In this document: positions 48,684-63,600 of the stretch, piece by piece
Layout of the letters: every line of letters begins with the position of its first letter
Numbering within the stretch: position 1 is the first letter of the stretch
Source: JBCDHN01 sp965224535
Lineage (GTDB): Bacteria; Verrucomicrobiota; Verrucomicrobiia; Verrucomicrobiales; DEV007
Length of the DNA: 64,000 nucleotides
Direction: 5' to 3'
Assembly: GCA_965224535.1 (NCBI GenBank)
Contig: CBDCZR010000022.1
Span: 496,001-560,000, forward strand
Notes under the pieces: model-generated
Databases searched by the model: none
What the model was told of the DNA's origin: nothing
The model's input: only the letters and a program-made list of their open reading frames with translations
Made by a program: the position numbers and the translations under genes

Positions 48684-51600
48684 TTACTCCCCACCGCCAT
48701 CCAGCTTCTTCAGCGCCACGTCAACATCGCTGGTGTCAATAATCTGACCGAAAACGTCGTCGAAATTCACGTTATCGGTCAACCCATCGGCGATCACGCT
48801 GCCGTTGAAGAAACCCACCGCCGCCGGCGGCAACACCGCTCCCTCAAACTGATGCGTCACCGGGTATTCCTGGATCGTCACCGTGTAACTGCGGTTGCTT
48901 TCCAACTCCGCGCCGGCAAACGCCGCGGTCCAGTGCCCGGAGCCATCCACCATCACCGTCTCCGTGCGCGTGAATCCGCTGATCTCGTCGTGCAGGGTCA
49001 CCACGATCGTCGAATACGCGTCCGCGGTGCCGGCAAAAAACGGGGTCAATGTGCTGTTGAGCGGCAGGCCGCCAATATCATAGCGATCGAAGTCGTCGAA
49101 GCCCAAACCAGGCTCGCCCAACCCTAACCGGTCAACTCGGAAGCCGCCGAAGAATTGCGAGCCGCCGCCAAAGGGGCTGTAGGCGCCCAGGTGGCGGAAG
49201 GCATTGAAGATGCCGGCCAGGCGCGGGGAGTCGATGCCCAGCACGCCGTCACCTTCGCCTTCAGTTCCGCCGCCGTTTTCGGAGCCGTCCGAGCCAAATC
49301 CGTCGCCTAACACGCCATCCTCGCCAAATCGGCTGGGCGGCGCTTCGCCGGGATCGAGATCGCGCTGTTGCTCGATGGTGCTGAAGATGAAGTTGCTGCG
49401 GATGGTGCCGTCGAACACAACGACGAAGAACGAGCGCGGGCCCGCCGTGGGGTCGACCCGGCGGATGTTGTCGTAAACCACGCTGCGCAGCGCTTCTTGC
49501 ATGGCCGCGGCGGTCACCCCGCCATCGGTGGTGGTGAAGATGAGCGAGCCGGTGGTCGGGTCCCATTCCACGCTGATGCCTTGGGGCAACACGGTGGCGT
49601 AGATGAGGTCTTCGCTCGGCACGTAGCCGCCGGTGAAGCGGATGATGGCACCGGTGATGAGGTTGGCTTGCTCGATGACGAGGTTCGGGAAAATCGCGAT
49701 CGGGCCCGCTCCTTCCGGATGCACGGTGCTGACGCCGCCGGTCAGAACCGGCTGCACGTTGTCGCCCTCGATGCTGCTGAAGGCCACGCCTTGCAGCCCG
49801 GAAAAGGCGTTGAATTCCCACACGCCGCTGCCCGGGACGCCGGCCGGGTTCAGGTTCCCGTTTGCACCCACGATGTTGAGCACGTCACCCGGCAGCGTGG
49901 TCGGCGCCGCGCCGGCGATCATGAACGAGGTGGTTCTGCTAGGGGTGATGTTGAAGGTGTCGGCCTCCGCGCCGCCGGTGATGCGCGTGCCGGCCTGGCC
50001 CAACGGAGCGGTGGCCGCAAACGGCGTGGTGCTGGTGGAAATGGACCCTAACACATTCGCCGTTCCGCCGGTTCCGGGCGCTTCACCCACATCGCCGGCA
50101 TCGATGCGCACATCGACCGAGGCGGCGGTGATGCTGCCGCCGGCGGCCAGGGTAAAGTCGTCCTCCGCGGTGAGGCTGACGGCGCCGCCAGCGTCGATGT
50201 CCGTGCCCGGGCCGATGACGATGTCGCCGGTCGTCGCGATCACGTTGAGGTTGCCGCCGGTGGTCGTGTCCTTGAATCGAACCGTGCCGGTGTTGACGGC
50301 GGTGGCGTTGCCGCCCGCGGTCAGGCCGATGAATCCGGCCACGTCCAGTTGATCCAGCACAATGTTGGTGGTGGTTTCAACGCAGGCGTTGCCGCCCACG
50401 CTGATGGTTCCGCTGTCGGTCACGTTGCCGCCGGCGAGCACGTCCAGGTTTCCGGCGATGTTGGAGGCGCCCAAATTCAGCGCGTTTTGGTCGACCAAAT
50501 TCACGTTGCCGGCGCTGACGATGGAGACCGGGCCGGTGAAATCGTTGGTGGGCGTGTCCAGGGTGATGTTGCCACCATTTGCGTCCAGCGTCGTGGAGCC
50601 GTTCACGTCCACCGTTCCGCTGTCGGTGATTTGGGTGGCGTCGACATTGAGATTGCCGTTGACGTTGGAATCGCCCAAATCGATCGCGTTTTGGTCCACC
50701 AAGGTGACGTTGCCGCCGCTGACGATGGAAACCGGGCCGGTGAAGTCATTGGTGGCGGTGTCCAGGGTGATGGGGTTGCCGTTGGCGTCGAGCGTGGTGG
50801 AGCCTTCAATGTCCACGACACCCGCACCGGTATCGACAATACTTCCGCCCGGACCGCCGTTGGCATTTGTGTCAATGTCAGCGTTCCCGTTCACATCCAC
50901 TGTGCCAGTGATGGTCACGTTGCCCGCGGTATCGACGTCCAGATTTCCTCCCGCCGCGACGTTGCCCAATTCGATCGCGTTTCTGTCGTCCAGAGTCACG
51001 TCGTCCGCGTTCGTCACGTTGACCGTGCCGCCGAAATCGTTGGTGACCGTGTCCAGCGTCACGTCGTTGCCGCCCGCGTTCAAGTTCGTGGTTCCGGCGA
51101 CCGTGGTGGACTCGCCCGGCGTGTCGGTGATGTTTCCGTTGTTGGTGACGTTGAGATCGCCGCCTACGGTTAACCCGTTGGTTCCAGGGTCCACGCCGCC
51201 GATGTTCAAATCGCCGCCGGTGTTGCCGATCGCGAAATCGCCGCCGGAAGAGCCTTCCAGGTTGGAAACTCGGGTTTCCAGAGGATCGCCCGCAGTCCCC
51301 ACGCTGCCGCCTGCTTGCAACAGCGCGTTTGGCGAATCGACGTCCAAATCCGGGTCACCATCGTCCAAAATCGAGCCTGTCGTTTCGAGATCGGCCAGCG
51401 TTCCAGCCGTCACCGTTTCATCGAGCGTCAGGTCACCAGTGTTGTCGATCTGAACCGTGCCGCCAGGGCCGGCAGTGATGCCGTTGTTTGCGCCCGCCGA
51501 AGCAATTCCCCCCACCGTCAACGGCCCGATGTTGTCGATGGCGAAATCAGTTCCCGCCGTGCCTTCCAGGTTATCGATGTCCGTCTCCAGCGGGTTGCCA

Positions 51601-54600
51601 GAAGCTCCGGGGGTTCCGACGCTGCCTGCCGCGTTGAGAATCGCGGAACCGGCGATCACGTCCCTGTGCGCATCGCCGCCGTCCACGATGTCGCCGCTGG
51701 CCGAATCCACGGTCGCCAAGCCGGTGGTTTGCAAGCCGCCAAGCGTCACATTGCCATCGGCGTCCAGGTCGATCGGGCCACTGCCCGCGTCGATGAGCGC
51801 GCCGTCGGCCATGAAAACTTCGGCGCCAGGTGTCGTGGAGGTTTTGTTGGCCTGAACGGTCACCGTGCCGCTGGCGGAGGTAATGTCGCCGGCAGCGCCG
51901 AAGGTCAAGTGATCGACCGACTTCACGTCCACGTTGCCGATTCCACTGACGATTGGCGCATCGATTTGCACGCCAACCTCATTCGTAGCCAGACTTTGCA
52001 CCGTCGATTCGCCGCAAATGTCGATAATCCCGTCGCCGGCCGCGGAAGTCACCGTAGCTCCGGCGCTCAACTCCACGCCATCCGAGCCCTTGCCCTTGAT
52101 CTGAATGTCGCCATCGCGGGTGGAAACCGCCGAACCGGCTCCGGTGATGATTACACCGTCATCCGTGCCGTCCTGGCCGTCGATAACGATGTTAGCCGCG
52201 CCAGCGCCAGTTCCAGTCGAAGAAATCACGCCACCGCCGTCGATGGAAACGCCGTCACCGCCCGTCGCGTTCGCGTCACCGTCGATGCTGATGTCGCCCT
52301 CCACCGAGCTGATTTCCGAACCCGCGCCGCTAACTTCCACGCCATTGTCCAGAGCGCTGTCGCCTCCCGTGCCGTTCACCGTGATGGTTGCGGCAGGAGC
52401 GCCGCCCGATCCGGTGGAGCTGATTTTCGCACCGTCTTCCAAGCGCACGCCATCGCCGTCAGGGCTGGTCCCGTCCACCTGAATCGCACCGGCCACGGAG
52501 GTCACCAAAGTTCCCGCATCGGAAATTTCCACGCCGCGGTCCGTGTTTCCGGAACCTCCAGTGCCGCCGATGGCGATCGTCGCCGCATCCGTTGTTAGCC
52601 CCGTCGAAGCAACCTGCGCGCCATCCTCGATTTTCACTCCATCGTTCGCTCCGCCACTGTCACCGGTAATACTCACGTTGCCATCTTTCGAGGTCACGCC
52701 CGTACCAGTTCCGGAGATTAGCACTCCGGGGGCATCATTGTGACCGCCACCTGTCCCATCTAGCGTCAGGGTAGCCGCATTCGCACCGGTTCCGCTCGAA
52801 AGCACGTCCGCGCCATCAATCAGCGCGATCCCGCCTCCGCCACCCGCCGGGCTGGTCCCGGTAATCAAAATGTTACCCGCCTCTGATTTGACCTCAGTTC
52901 CGGCATCGCTGATTTCCACACCACGGTCGGTCGGGCCATCGCCTCCGTTCCCAGTGATGGTAATCGTCGCCGCGTCCGCCTTGGTTGTTCCGGTCGAACT
53001 CACCACCGCACCATCGTCGATTTGCACGCCATCGTCCTTGCGGCCCAATGTGTCCGAACCGCTGTCGCCGTCAATCCTGATGTTTCCGTCCACAGAAGTC
53101 ACGCTGGTTCCCGTGCCGGTGATCATCACGCCCTCGTCATCCGCCGTGCCGCCACCAGTGCCGTCCAACTGAATCGTTCCCGAGCCAGTCGACGATATCG
53201 TCGAGCCGTTTTCCACCAGGATGCCCTTGTTTTCGATGCCTTGGCCCTCCACGGAAATTGCGCCGCCCTCCGTGGCCAAATCCGCATTGTTCAAGGTTAC
53301 GCCCACCAAATCATCGCCCGCGACGCCGTTTCCGTCGGCGTCCAGGGTAATGTTGCTGTCCACCGTGGTGATTCCCGAACCAATGTTCATCACGATTGAG
53401 CGGTCGGCATCGACCGTAACCGTGCCGTCCAAAGCGTCTTGGGAAATTTGCGCACCGGCAGCGAAAACGACGTCATCCGCAGTGAGGCTGATGTCTCCAT
53501 CCAGCGTCAGCGCGCCGTTCTGGGTCGCGAAGGTAATGTCGTCATCATCTTCGACGTCCGCCGGGGTGTCCGGCCCGTTGGTGATCGCCGTCAGCGCGGT
53601 TACCGAACCGCCATCAGCAACGATCTGATCCACCTTCACCACCACTTTTGTTGCGGTTTCCCGCGTTACTTGTGCCGATGTCAGCCCCAGCGTGCTAATT
53701 ACCAGCGCCGGATTGACCGTTTCCTCGATGGTGAAGGTGTTCGCATTCGCATCGTAAGTGATGCTCCAAGTGTCCTCGGAGTCCGTGCCGATGTCGGTGA
53801 TCTTCAGTTCGCTGCCCACCAGCGCGACCTGCGTTTCGGCCTTGCCGGCGAACAAAACCACGTCGTTGCCGTCGTCACCCGAGTAACTGATGACGTAATC
53901 ATTGCCTTGGTCGTCCTGGACGACGCCGCCCTCATTCACCGGGCTCGATCCGCTTCCGGTGTCCGTCCCAAACGTGCCGGTCACCAAATCCGCCGTGGTG
54001 TCGTTTTCGATTAATGTGATTAGGTCGCCGGCATCGGGCGCAGTGCCGGAAGTTTCGGTCAAATTCAGGGTCGAAGTGCCAGAGATCGTCACTGTGCCGG
54101 TTACATCCAGCAAATCCGCCGTGTCCGCGGCGCCGTTGATCTGGAAGTCAAAGTCCCCACCAACCGTGGTATTGCCCTCCACCGTCAGCGTGCCGATATC
54201 GTTCCCGCTGGTGTCGCCCGGCTGCAAGGCGCCCCCGGCAGCAAACTCGAAAGCGCCCTTAATCGTACCGGTGCCGTTAACTTCATTGTCAAAGCTGTAG
54301 CTTCCCGCAGGTGCGGCGGTGCGTCCAGTGACGTCCAACGTTGCGCCCCCGGCGATGGCTATTTCCACCGTGTCGTCAATGGCGCCAGTGCCCACCAGCG
54401 CGATGGTGCCCGCGTTGAGGCTGGTTTTGCTGGTGTAGGTGTTGTCACCGTTCAAATTCAGCGTTCCACCGCCGTTCTTGATCAATTCGCCGGTTGTCCC
54501 GTCTCCACCGACGATTTGCGCAGGCGCCAGGAAGGTTCCGGTTTGGCCGTTGTCGATGGTAATGGTCTGCGGACCGGTTGCGCCGAGAATGATGTCTACA

Positions 54601-57600
54601 TCCTGGTTGGTCAGGTTGGCCCCGGGCTGATTCTGGATGACTCCGGCGTTGAAGTTGTAGGTGGAAACGCCGCCACCGTTGTCCAGATCGCCAAAACGGA
54701 TCGTCCCGCCGTCTTGCTGGATTTTTCCGGTGGTGTTCGCCGGGGTCGAGCCGGTTGCGATTGCCAAGTCGATTTGGTTGGCATCGAGCACGCCGTTGTC
54801 GAACACCAATTTTCCTCGGCCCCAACCTGACGTTGAAATGTGCCGGCCGATGATTAGTTGGTCGACCAGGAGATCCGTGTTTGCAGAGGATCCGGTTAAA
54901 TCGAGCAGACTTTCAGCGGGTTTGGTAGCCGTTCCCGAAGTATTGAAGCCGATGTTGACGTCCGCGCGGCTCGTTCCGCCGGCTTCGCCGCGTAGGGTGA
55001 AGGTTCCCCCGGCAGCGATGTCCATGGTGCCGACGCTCTTGATGTCACCCACGGTGAGAGTGGCGACGTTGAAGTCGTTTTCGGCGCCACCCAGGTGTAA
55101 ATCGCTGCTATTCGCCGCCGTTTGGTTGTCGCCGGAATCCGTGCGGCCGAGTTGAACCAATGTGGCGGTAACCGCGTTGTCGCCGGCTTGGGAAAGGGTG
55201 AGGTCGCCCTCGCTGCCGCCGTTTCCGGTGGTATCCGTGCCGAGGCGCAGATTGTCCACGTCAATGGTCACGGAAGCCGCGTTGGCGAAGTCCACCGTGC
55301 CCTCACTAAATCCGTTGCCGGAAACCCGCCGGCCGATGTCGAAGCTGCCATCGCCATTGCCAACCGCCACAGTTCCACCGTTCACGGTTGCCGTTGCGGA
55401 GCCGCCGTTGTAGCCCACACGCATGTTGTCTGCGGTGAGCCCGCCAGCCTGCACGGTGAAGGTCCCATCGTCCACACGTAGGTTGTCCAAGGCTACCGCA
55501 CCGCCGTTGGTAACCGCAAAATCACCGCCCTGGATGTTAATGGTGCTGATTCCAGCGCCCGCATCCGTCACGCCGTTGGCCACGGTGAATGTGCCGCCGC
55601 GCTGGGTCAACGTGCCGCTGGAATTCTGCGGGTTTGTACCCGTATCCGCGGCAAAAACCACGGTGTTTGCCGTTACCGTGCCGGCATCCATCGTCAACGT
55701 GCCATCCGCGCTGCCGCCCAGGGATTGGTGCCGACCCAAGACGACTTCATCCAAAGTTCCGTTGAACGTCCCGCCACCCAAATCCATGTTTCCAGCCGCA
55801 TTAATGTTGGTGGCCACGTTGTCTTCACCGATGAACAGATCGGTCTCGGCCCCCGTCTTGCCGCTCAAATTCAAAACCGGCGCCGAGGCGGGAGGCGCCA
55901 TCGCCCCCAAATCAAAGGTACCCACCACGTTGGGATCGAAATCCACGCCGCCGATGTTGTCCACCAAACGCAGCCCATCAACCCCGGTCAGCACTCCGGC
56001 TCCTCCCGCAAAATCCGAGAGGAAGAAGGACGTGAGGCGGGAATGGAGATTCGTGTTGGTAGCGTCCATCTGCCCGCTCTGCGCCCCGTAGTCTCCGGAC
56101 CGAAGCGTCAGACTCCACGTGCCAATCGGCGCCCCACCGGAAAGCGGGATGACCGTCACCGCATCGCCGGCTTGACCGGGAACACTGATTTCACCCAGGA
56201 AAAAGCCCTTGTTGTCCCCGTTGTTCACGGTCGTGGCAAGGGTAAAATCCGCCTGCGCCACATTGGTGATGCCGCTGCTGATGGTCAGCCCGGTCAAGGC
56301 GGCATTGGCATCGGCCGGCACCCCATCATTTTGTGCGCCAAATCGGCTGGTGGCGGTTGTGGTCACCCCGGTAGCACCGGCGATGTTGGTGTAGGTTACG
56401 CCGTTGCGTGTAATGCTGGCCAGCGTCTGCGTGTCCGGATCCGGTGACTGGTCGAACCCCGGCGCCACTACGTTGCCAATGGTCGCCCGGCCCGCAAACC
56501 GGACCTCACCCTGGCTCTTGATTCCACCGACGATGAACGTATCAACGGTGAAGTCATTCGTGCCGTTGCCCAGCACCAGTTCGTTCACCACTCCGTTGTT
56601 CGAGGAACCGTTAGGCGTGCTGGCCCCCAGCGTAATGGTTTCCGCGCAGACGGTGTTGGTTCCCTGAACAGACAGGAACATGTCTCCATGCGGCCGGCCC
56701 CCTCCATTGACTGTGCGCGTGCCCTGACGGATTTCATCGACGTCGATCGTTACCGAATCCGCCAAGGAAAAGTTCACCACCCCGGTCGTTGCCGAACCGG
56801 AGGTGTTCCCACGGCCGATATCGAAAATCCCATCGCCGTCGCCGATCGTCACCGCGCCGCCGCTCACGGTTAGATTCGCGCTTCCGCCATTCCAGGCCAC
56901 AATTGCCGTATCCGCTGCCAAGCCGGCCTGGAAGTCGATGGTCCCGGTGTCCGGCAACGCCAAGTGACCGATTCCACTCGCCGCACCGGCAATCGTCCCA
57001 TCGCCAGAGCCGGTGTCGATCGTCAAATCGTTGGTAGCGCCGGTCAACGTGCCGGTGACGCTCAAGGCGCCGTTCGCCGCGGACGAATCAATCGTCACAT
57101 CTGTGCCCAGGGTCACGTCTCCGTTCAGGGTCACCGCACCCGTCGCCGCGCCCGTGCCGCTGGTTAAATTGCCGTTCAGCGTAATCGTCTCCGCGTTAAT
57201 CTCGATGTCCTCGGCAAAGCTCAGGTTCGAATCCACGGTGAATTGATCGTTGGCGCCAACGGTGTCGGGCCCATTCGCGGTCAGAACCTGCAAACCACCG
57301 GTAACGTCGGTCTTCAGCACCTGGATCGTGTTGCCATCGACGCGGATCGCGCCCGGGATACTGGTGGTCAGCGCCAAACCGGGATCATTGATCTCGTAGT
57401 GCGTGCCGGTATCCGTGATCGACAACTGATCCGCGCTATCATTGTTGATGTCGGTGATTACCAGGTCGTTGCCCACGATTTCCACGCTGGTTTCCGCCTC
57501 CCCGAAGTAGAGCAACACCACATCCTCACCGTCATTGGTGACCGGATCCCAGGTCGTCGAGTCCGTCCGAACCACATTAGTCGCATCGACGTTGTAGAGG

Positions 57601-60600
57601 ATGCTGTAGACGTGCTGTTTGCCGTCTCCGGAGGTCACCTCAAACACCGCGCCGTGGGTCAAATTCGTTGTTCCGGTGGCATCCTGGAAGGTACCGGTGA
57701 CGTTGTTGCCAGAGGTATTGTTGATGATCTCAAACACATCGCCGACGCCAAAGGTTGGCGTGGCAGGGACGATGCTCACATCCAGATTCGCGTTGCCCAG
57801 GTTGATCGCGGTAACCGCCGCGCCAATGTCAATTTGGTCGTAGGTGTCGTTGCCGGCCGCGGTGGCGTCGCCCGCCATATTTGTGCCCAACTCCACCGTA
57901 AACGTGGCATTGTCGTCAAAGGTGACCGTTGTTCCGCGGATCTCCAGATCGCCCGTGGTCACGCCGGGATCGACCTCGGAATTTGCCGCAAAGGAAACCG
58001 AGCCGCCGGTGATGCCCGTGCCGCCCAAAATCGCATTCGCGCCAACAGTAACCGTGCCGTTGGCTGCCGAACTATCGCCGTTGATCAACAAAGTTCCGCC
58101 GTCTACATTGGTCGTCCCAGTGTAGGTGTTAGCAGCCGTGGTGGTAAAGGTTCCGTCACCATCCTTGGTCAGCGTTCCAGTGCCGCTGATGATGCCTTGG
58201 GCCTCACCTGCTGTTCCGGTAACGTCGATGGTGAGGTCGTATTCGTTCAGGTCCACCGTGCTCTGGAAGGTCACGTCTTCAGCCTCCAGCGTGGAGTCTC
58301 CACATGCATCCACCGCACCGGTGTAGGTCTGATCCTCGCTTGTGGTGATGGTGATCGCTTTCTCACCTCGCACCGCGAAGTAATTGTGCTCGACCGAGGC
58401 GGAATCCAGGATTTGACCGTTGTATTGGCGGTAGATCGCCATTTCCCCGGCGAAAGGAATCCGATTTTGGTTGTCACTCCCGATGCCGCCCGCGTTTTGG
58501 CCGCCCTTGGTGCCGAGCGCGCCTGCGTCACCACCATCCCAGTCCGTCCCGCCAGCCCCCACGCCGCGGGCGACTTCCTGGCCGTTGACGTAGAGAATCA
58601 TGTCGCCGCCCGCTTCGTTCACCGCCACAGCTTGGATAAAATCCCCTTCCAAACCAGTGATGTCGAAGGTGCGCAAACTATTGCCATTGGTGCCTCCACT
58701 GGCGCGCCGCAGTTCCAAGGTACTGCCGGACAAATACAACCCGATTCCCGTGCCACCACCGGTTTCCATGAGAAACTGGTTGGCGGTGGTGAGATTGGCG
58801 GGCTTGAACCAGAGTTCAAAACTGGCGTCCGTGTTGAGACCGCCGTTGCCGTCCGGCGTCGATCCCAACCCCGTGTTGAACTGGGCTCCGAGCAAGGTCG
58901 AGCCGGCATTGCCCTCGAGCGGAAGGTCGGTGTCCGCCGCTGTTCCACCGGGGAAGGTGTAGGAGTGGGTGATCGCGGTTTCGGTAACTGCGACCGCCCC
59001 GTGGGACAGCGCGGCGTCCAGGGTCAAATTCGCCACGTCCGGGTCGGTCAGCGAAGTATTCTCCCAAATCGCGTTGGCGCCGTCGTCGATGCTGGCATCG
59101 TAGTTCAACTGCGCCCCGGCAATCAGCGGGGTGAATCCGCCCAGTTTGGCATCGTCGGTGGTCAGGTTTTTCAGCTCATCGGTTTGGCCCACGTCACCCA
59201 GGAACACGGCTTGGCCACCACCGGTCGTGATGGTCAAATCGTTGGTCTCGCCGGTGTTGCTGTCCACCGTGTGGGCAAAGATGACATCCGCGCCCGGGCC
59301 GTTTTGCGTAATGGTCAAATCATCGTCAATCACTACTGCGTCCAGGAACAGAATCGCGCTGTCGCTGTCCGCGGTAATGTTCGCACGTACCACGGTCGTG
59401 CCATCGCCGTTGGTGGTGAGATCGCCGACCGGCGCGTTGCCTCCCACCACGCCGGCAAAGGTCGTGGTGCCGCCTCTGGAGGTGTTGACCGTCACGTCGG
59501 GCTGGTTGGCCGTTTCGCCGTCCAGCGTGCTGGCGAAAGTGACGTTAGCGCCTTCAAAAACGGTGTCCGCCGCCACGCAGGCCGCATCGTTGAAGGTCTG
59601 ATCACCCGCGGTGCGAACCGTGAACGCCGTATCCACCACGGCGGCATAGTTTTGCCCCACCTGACCGGCGTTCAGAATCTGGCTGTAAACCCGCATCATC
59701 GCGATATCACCGGTGAAACCGCTGTTAAAGTGGGCATCGACCGTTGGCATTCCCCCCACGTCGGTCAGCACGGCAGAGCCCCCGCCGTGGTCATTGTTCA
59801 CACCACCCAAACCGGCGGGGTCGCCTCCGGCTGTGCCATTGAAGCCAACGATGTTGAGTTCGTTCGCCATTTCCACGCCGTTGATGTAGAGACGCATCGA
59901 GGAACCAGCCTGATTCCCCGCTGTTACCGGATCCGCATCCGCCAAATCATCCCAAACCGCGACAATTTGGGTGAATTCCGTGGTGGAGGTGATTGCGCCC
60001 GCGGCTCGAATAAAGTGTGCATCGGCCGCCGCTTCCTGAGCTGCGAAAACCACATCCGCGTCATCCAACTGGATGGAATAGCCCGCGCCCAATCCACCGG
60101 TCTCAAACAACACTTCCTGGCCCGTCAAATCACTGGGACGAATCCAAAGTTCAACCGTGTTGTCGCCGGTCGCGATGAAGCTGTTGTAGCTCAGCGAGGT
60201 GGCGAGCGTGCCGCTGAATTCGTAAGCGCCGCTCAATCCCGGCTGCGACGAAGGCATATTCGAGGCTAGCGTTACCCCGGCCGGCAAATCCCAGTTGCGC
60301 GTCTGCGTGCTGGTCGTCGACTCCCAAAAATCGGCGCCATTCGTGTCGGCGCCCGCGTTGAAGTCCACTCGCAAGTTGCCGCCAAACAATGGCGGAACGG
60401 TGTTCGGACCAAAGTGGACCTTGCCCAGTTCATCCGTGGTCAAATTCCCCAGCCCCGCGTCGTTGGAATTGCCACCCAGCGCATCGGTTCCCACCGAACC
60501 CAGGAAAAAGGTGTCTGCCCCACCTGTGGTGTTCACCGTCAGGTTAAACGCGTTGCCTGACTGACTATCGACCGTACGGCCGAAGGTCACGTCGCCGCCG

Positions 60601-63600
60601 GCGTCGCTGGACGTTACGATCGTGTCGGCACAGAGCAGCACCCGGTCCTCAAAGGTCGCGCCGCCAGCGCCCTGCACGGTCACATTCGCACACAGTTCCG
60701 TGCGGCCAAAGCGGTCGGTGGTCAGCGAGGCCAATGCCGTAGTGCTGCCCATGTTGCCGCCGATGGTGGTCACGCCGGTAGAGTTCAGCGTCAAATCGTG
60801 GTTGCCGTCCACCGTGTCGCTGAAGGTGATGTCTCGCGCCGTTACGGTCGTCGTGCCGCCCAGATTTACCGCGCCGACGAACGTGGCGTCGTCACTCGCA
60901 TCGACCGTCGCAGCCCCGCCAAAATCGGCCGTGCTGGAGAAAAGGACGTCATCACCGGCGTCAATGCCGGCCGTGCCGGCAAAGTCCGCCGCGCCGGTAA
61001 ACGTGGCATCGCTCCCCGCGTTGACCGTGGCATTACCCAGAAAATCGCTGGTTCCGGCAAAGTTCACCGACCCCCCGTCAATGCTGACGTTATTGTTCGC
61101 GGTGAAGTTTTCGTTAAACGTGATTCCGCCAATCGCGGACACGTTCCCCGCATCCACGATCACCGTGCCATCCGCGTTGGTGGTCAGTCCCCCCAATGCG
61201 GCGGTTTGGCCCACGTCCCCGTTGAACGTCGTCACCCCACCGCCGTTAGAATTGACCGTCAACCCGCCAATCACCGGCGAAGTCGCGTCAGCGTCCACTG
61301 TGCTGTCGAAAGTCACGTCATTTCCGTTCATTTCCGTGTTCAGGCACAGCTTCACCGCGTTTCCGTAAGTTTGATCGCCGGTGGTGTTCACCGTCACCAC
61401 GGTTTGGCCACCGTTGACCACGGCGTTGAAGTTCTGCTCGATATCACCACCAGCGCCACTCGTCAAAATCCCGTCATAAACCCGGAAGGCCGCAATTTGG
61501 CCGGCAAAGGGCTCGAAATTGTAGCCCGTACCCGCAGCGGTGTTGCCATAGCCACCCATATTGCCACCGCCCACCGTTCCGAGACCGGAGGCGTCGCCAC
61601 CGTCCCAATCGCCGATTGCGTCTACGTTGCTAGTGCCCACGGAGGTGCCGTTCACGAATAACTCGAGGGCCCCGTTCGCAGCATCGACGTCAATCGTCCC
61701 CACCACCTGGAAAAACTCCGCCGTAGCTGCCGTTCCACCCAGGGCATTGGCGTTGGCCGCATCCGTGGCCAAATCGTAGCGCACCTCGTTCACGGCGCCG
61801 TCGCCAATGACGCGGAACACCAGTTCCGAGCCGTCCAGAGCCACACCAGTGCCGCGTCCTCCACCGGTTTCCCAGATCACTTGCTGTCCGGTGAGATCGG
61901 CAGGTTTGATCCAAACTTCGAGCGTGGCGTCGTCCAGATCCGGATCGGCGGCGCTAAATCCTGGCGCTGTATCCACGCCATTGAGTTGCAACTCCAGCCC
62001 GGCAATGCCGCGGCTTCCGTTTCCAGCCGCGGCTCCTGGCAACGTGTAAGCGCCCGTGATCCCCGCAAAAGCCGTCACCGGAGCGTTGTCGAAGGTCACG
62101 TTTGCCGTGTCGATCAGCATGGAGAACGGATCTCCCGCGTCGCTGACCGCGCCCGACAATTCCGGCAGCAGATTGTCGCCCGAATCCGGATCGAAAGAAG
62201 CGTCAAAATTGAAAAGCAGTCCGCCACCCGGGGCCAAAGCATCCAGATATGTTTGACCCGCAAACTTGGTCGTCCCCGTCATGCCGGTATCCAGCGTGCT
62301 GAGCGCTTTGGTCGCGCCCACGTTGTCATTAAAGGTCAGCGTGCCGCTTACGCTAGTGGTCAGGCTGCGCACCGTAGCGTCGGAATCCACCGTGCTGGCA
62401 AAAGTCACATCCGCGCCGGTCAAAGCCACGCCCGCACCCAAAACAACCGCCCCGTTGTAGGTTTGGTCGCTCGTCCCGGTATTCACCGTGGCCGCGTTCA
62501 AATTGATTGTCTCCGCGTTGATCGTCACATCGCCGGCGAAGGTCAATGGGCTGGAAACCGTGAACGTGTCGATCGCCGTCGGCGCGTCGACGTTTTCCGT
62601 CACCACCTGCAATCCACCGGTCACATCGCTGACCAAAACGTGGATTTCGTTCACCAACGGCTGATTCGCCGTGGCAATGGAAGTCGTCATCGGAAGCGAC
62701 GGACCGGAATTGGTGTCCTTGATGACGTAGTAGTCGGCACCGTCGATGTTTTGGACCGAAATATCCAGTTTGTCGGCGCTTTCCACGTTAATATCGGTGA
62801 CGACGAGATCGAAGTTGCCCGAGCCGTCATCCACCAATTCCACGCTCGTTTCCGGCAGACCGTAGCTGAGCAACACCACATCGTTGCCCGTTCCTGTGGC
62901 AAACGTCGCCGGATTGTTCGCATTCACCGCCGAGCCCTCCACATTGTAGAGAAGCTGAAACACGCGGTCGCTCGTGCCGTCATTGAGGGTGATGGCCGCG
63001 CCGTGGGCAAGTTGATTGCCTCCGGCATCAGTGAATAGACCTGTCACCGCGTCAGTGTCATCGTTATCGACAATTACGAAGACATCTCCACTGGCCGCCG
63101 CGTAGCCGAGGCTCAAATCAATGACCGCATCACCAAGGCTAACCATGCCGGTTACCGCTACCTGGTCGTGTGTTGTCCCGGGCGTCGTCCCGTTTAACAC
63201 CACGCTCAAGGTGTCGTCGCTGGCTAACACGACATTGCCCTCGAGATCCAATGAGCCGACCGCGCCAATTCCCGGGGCAACATTTCCATTGAAGGTGACC
63301 GTTCCTCCCGTAATCTCGGGGTCTTCCGCACGGTCTCGGATCTCGCCGTTTGCGGAAGTTACGGTAACATCTCCAGTGGTGGTTACGCTGGAAACGGTAA
63401 CGTTTCCGTCGGCAATGAGGTCAACCGTTCCCTCCCCGGCGACAATTGCCGAGGTGGCTGCCATATCAACCGCTCCACCCGAACCGTTGGCGTCGCCGTC
63501 CGCATCGGCGGTCACGGTGACATCCACCGTTCCGGCAATTGGAACACCGGTGACCAGGAAGTCGTCAATCGCCATATCGCTCTGATAGCCGTCGGCTCCC

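Noticed and set aside
57243..60269. A 1,008-residue open frame on the + strand, opposite the giant gene
   Set aside because: It has no domain signals, its residues follow the codon bias of the reverse-strand gene, and the reverse frame carries clear LamG and repeat domains. Other long + strand frames at 50-57 kb are the same effect.
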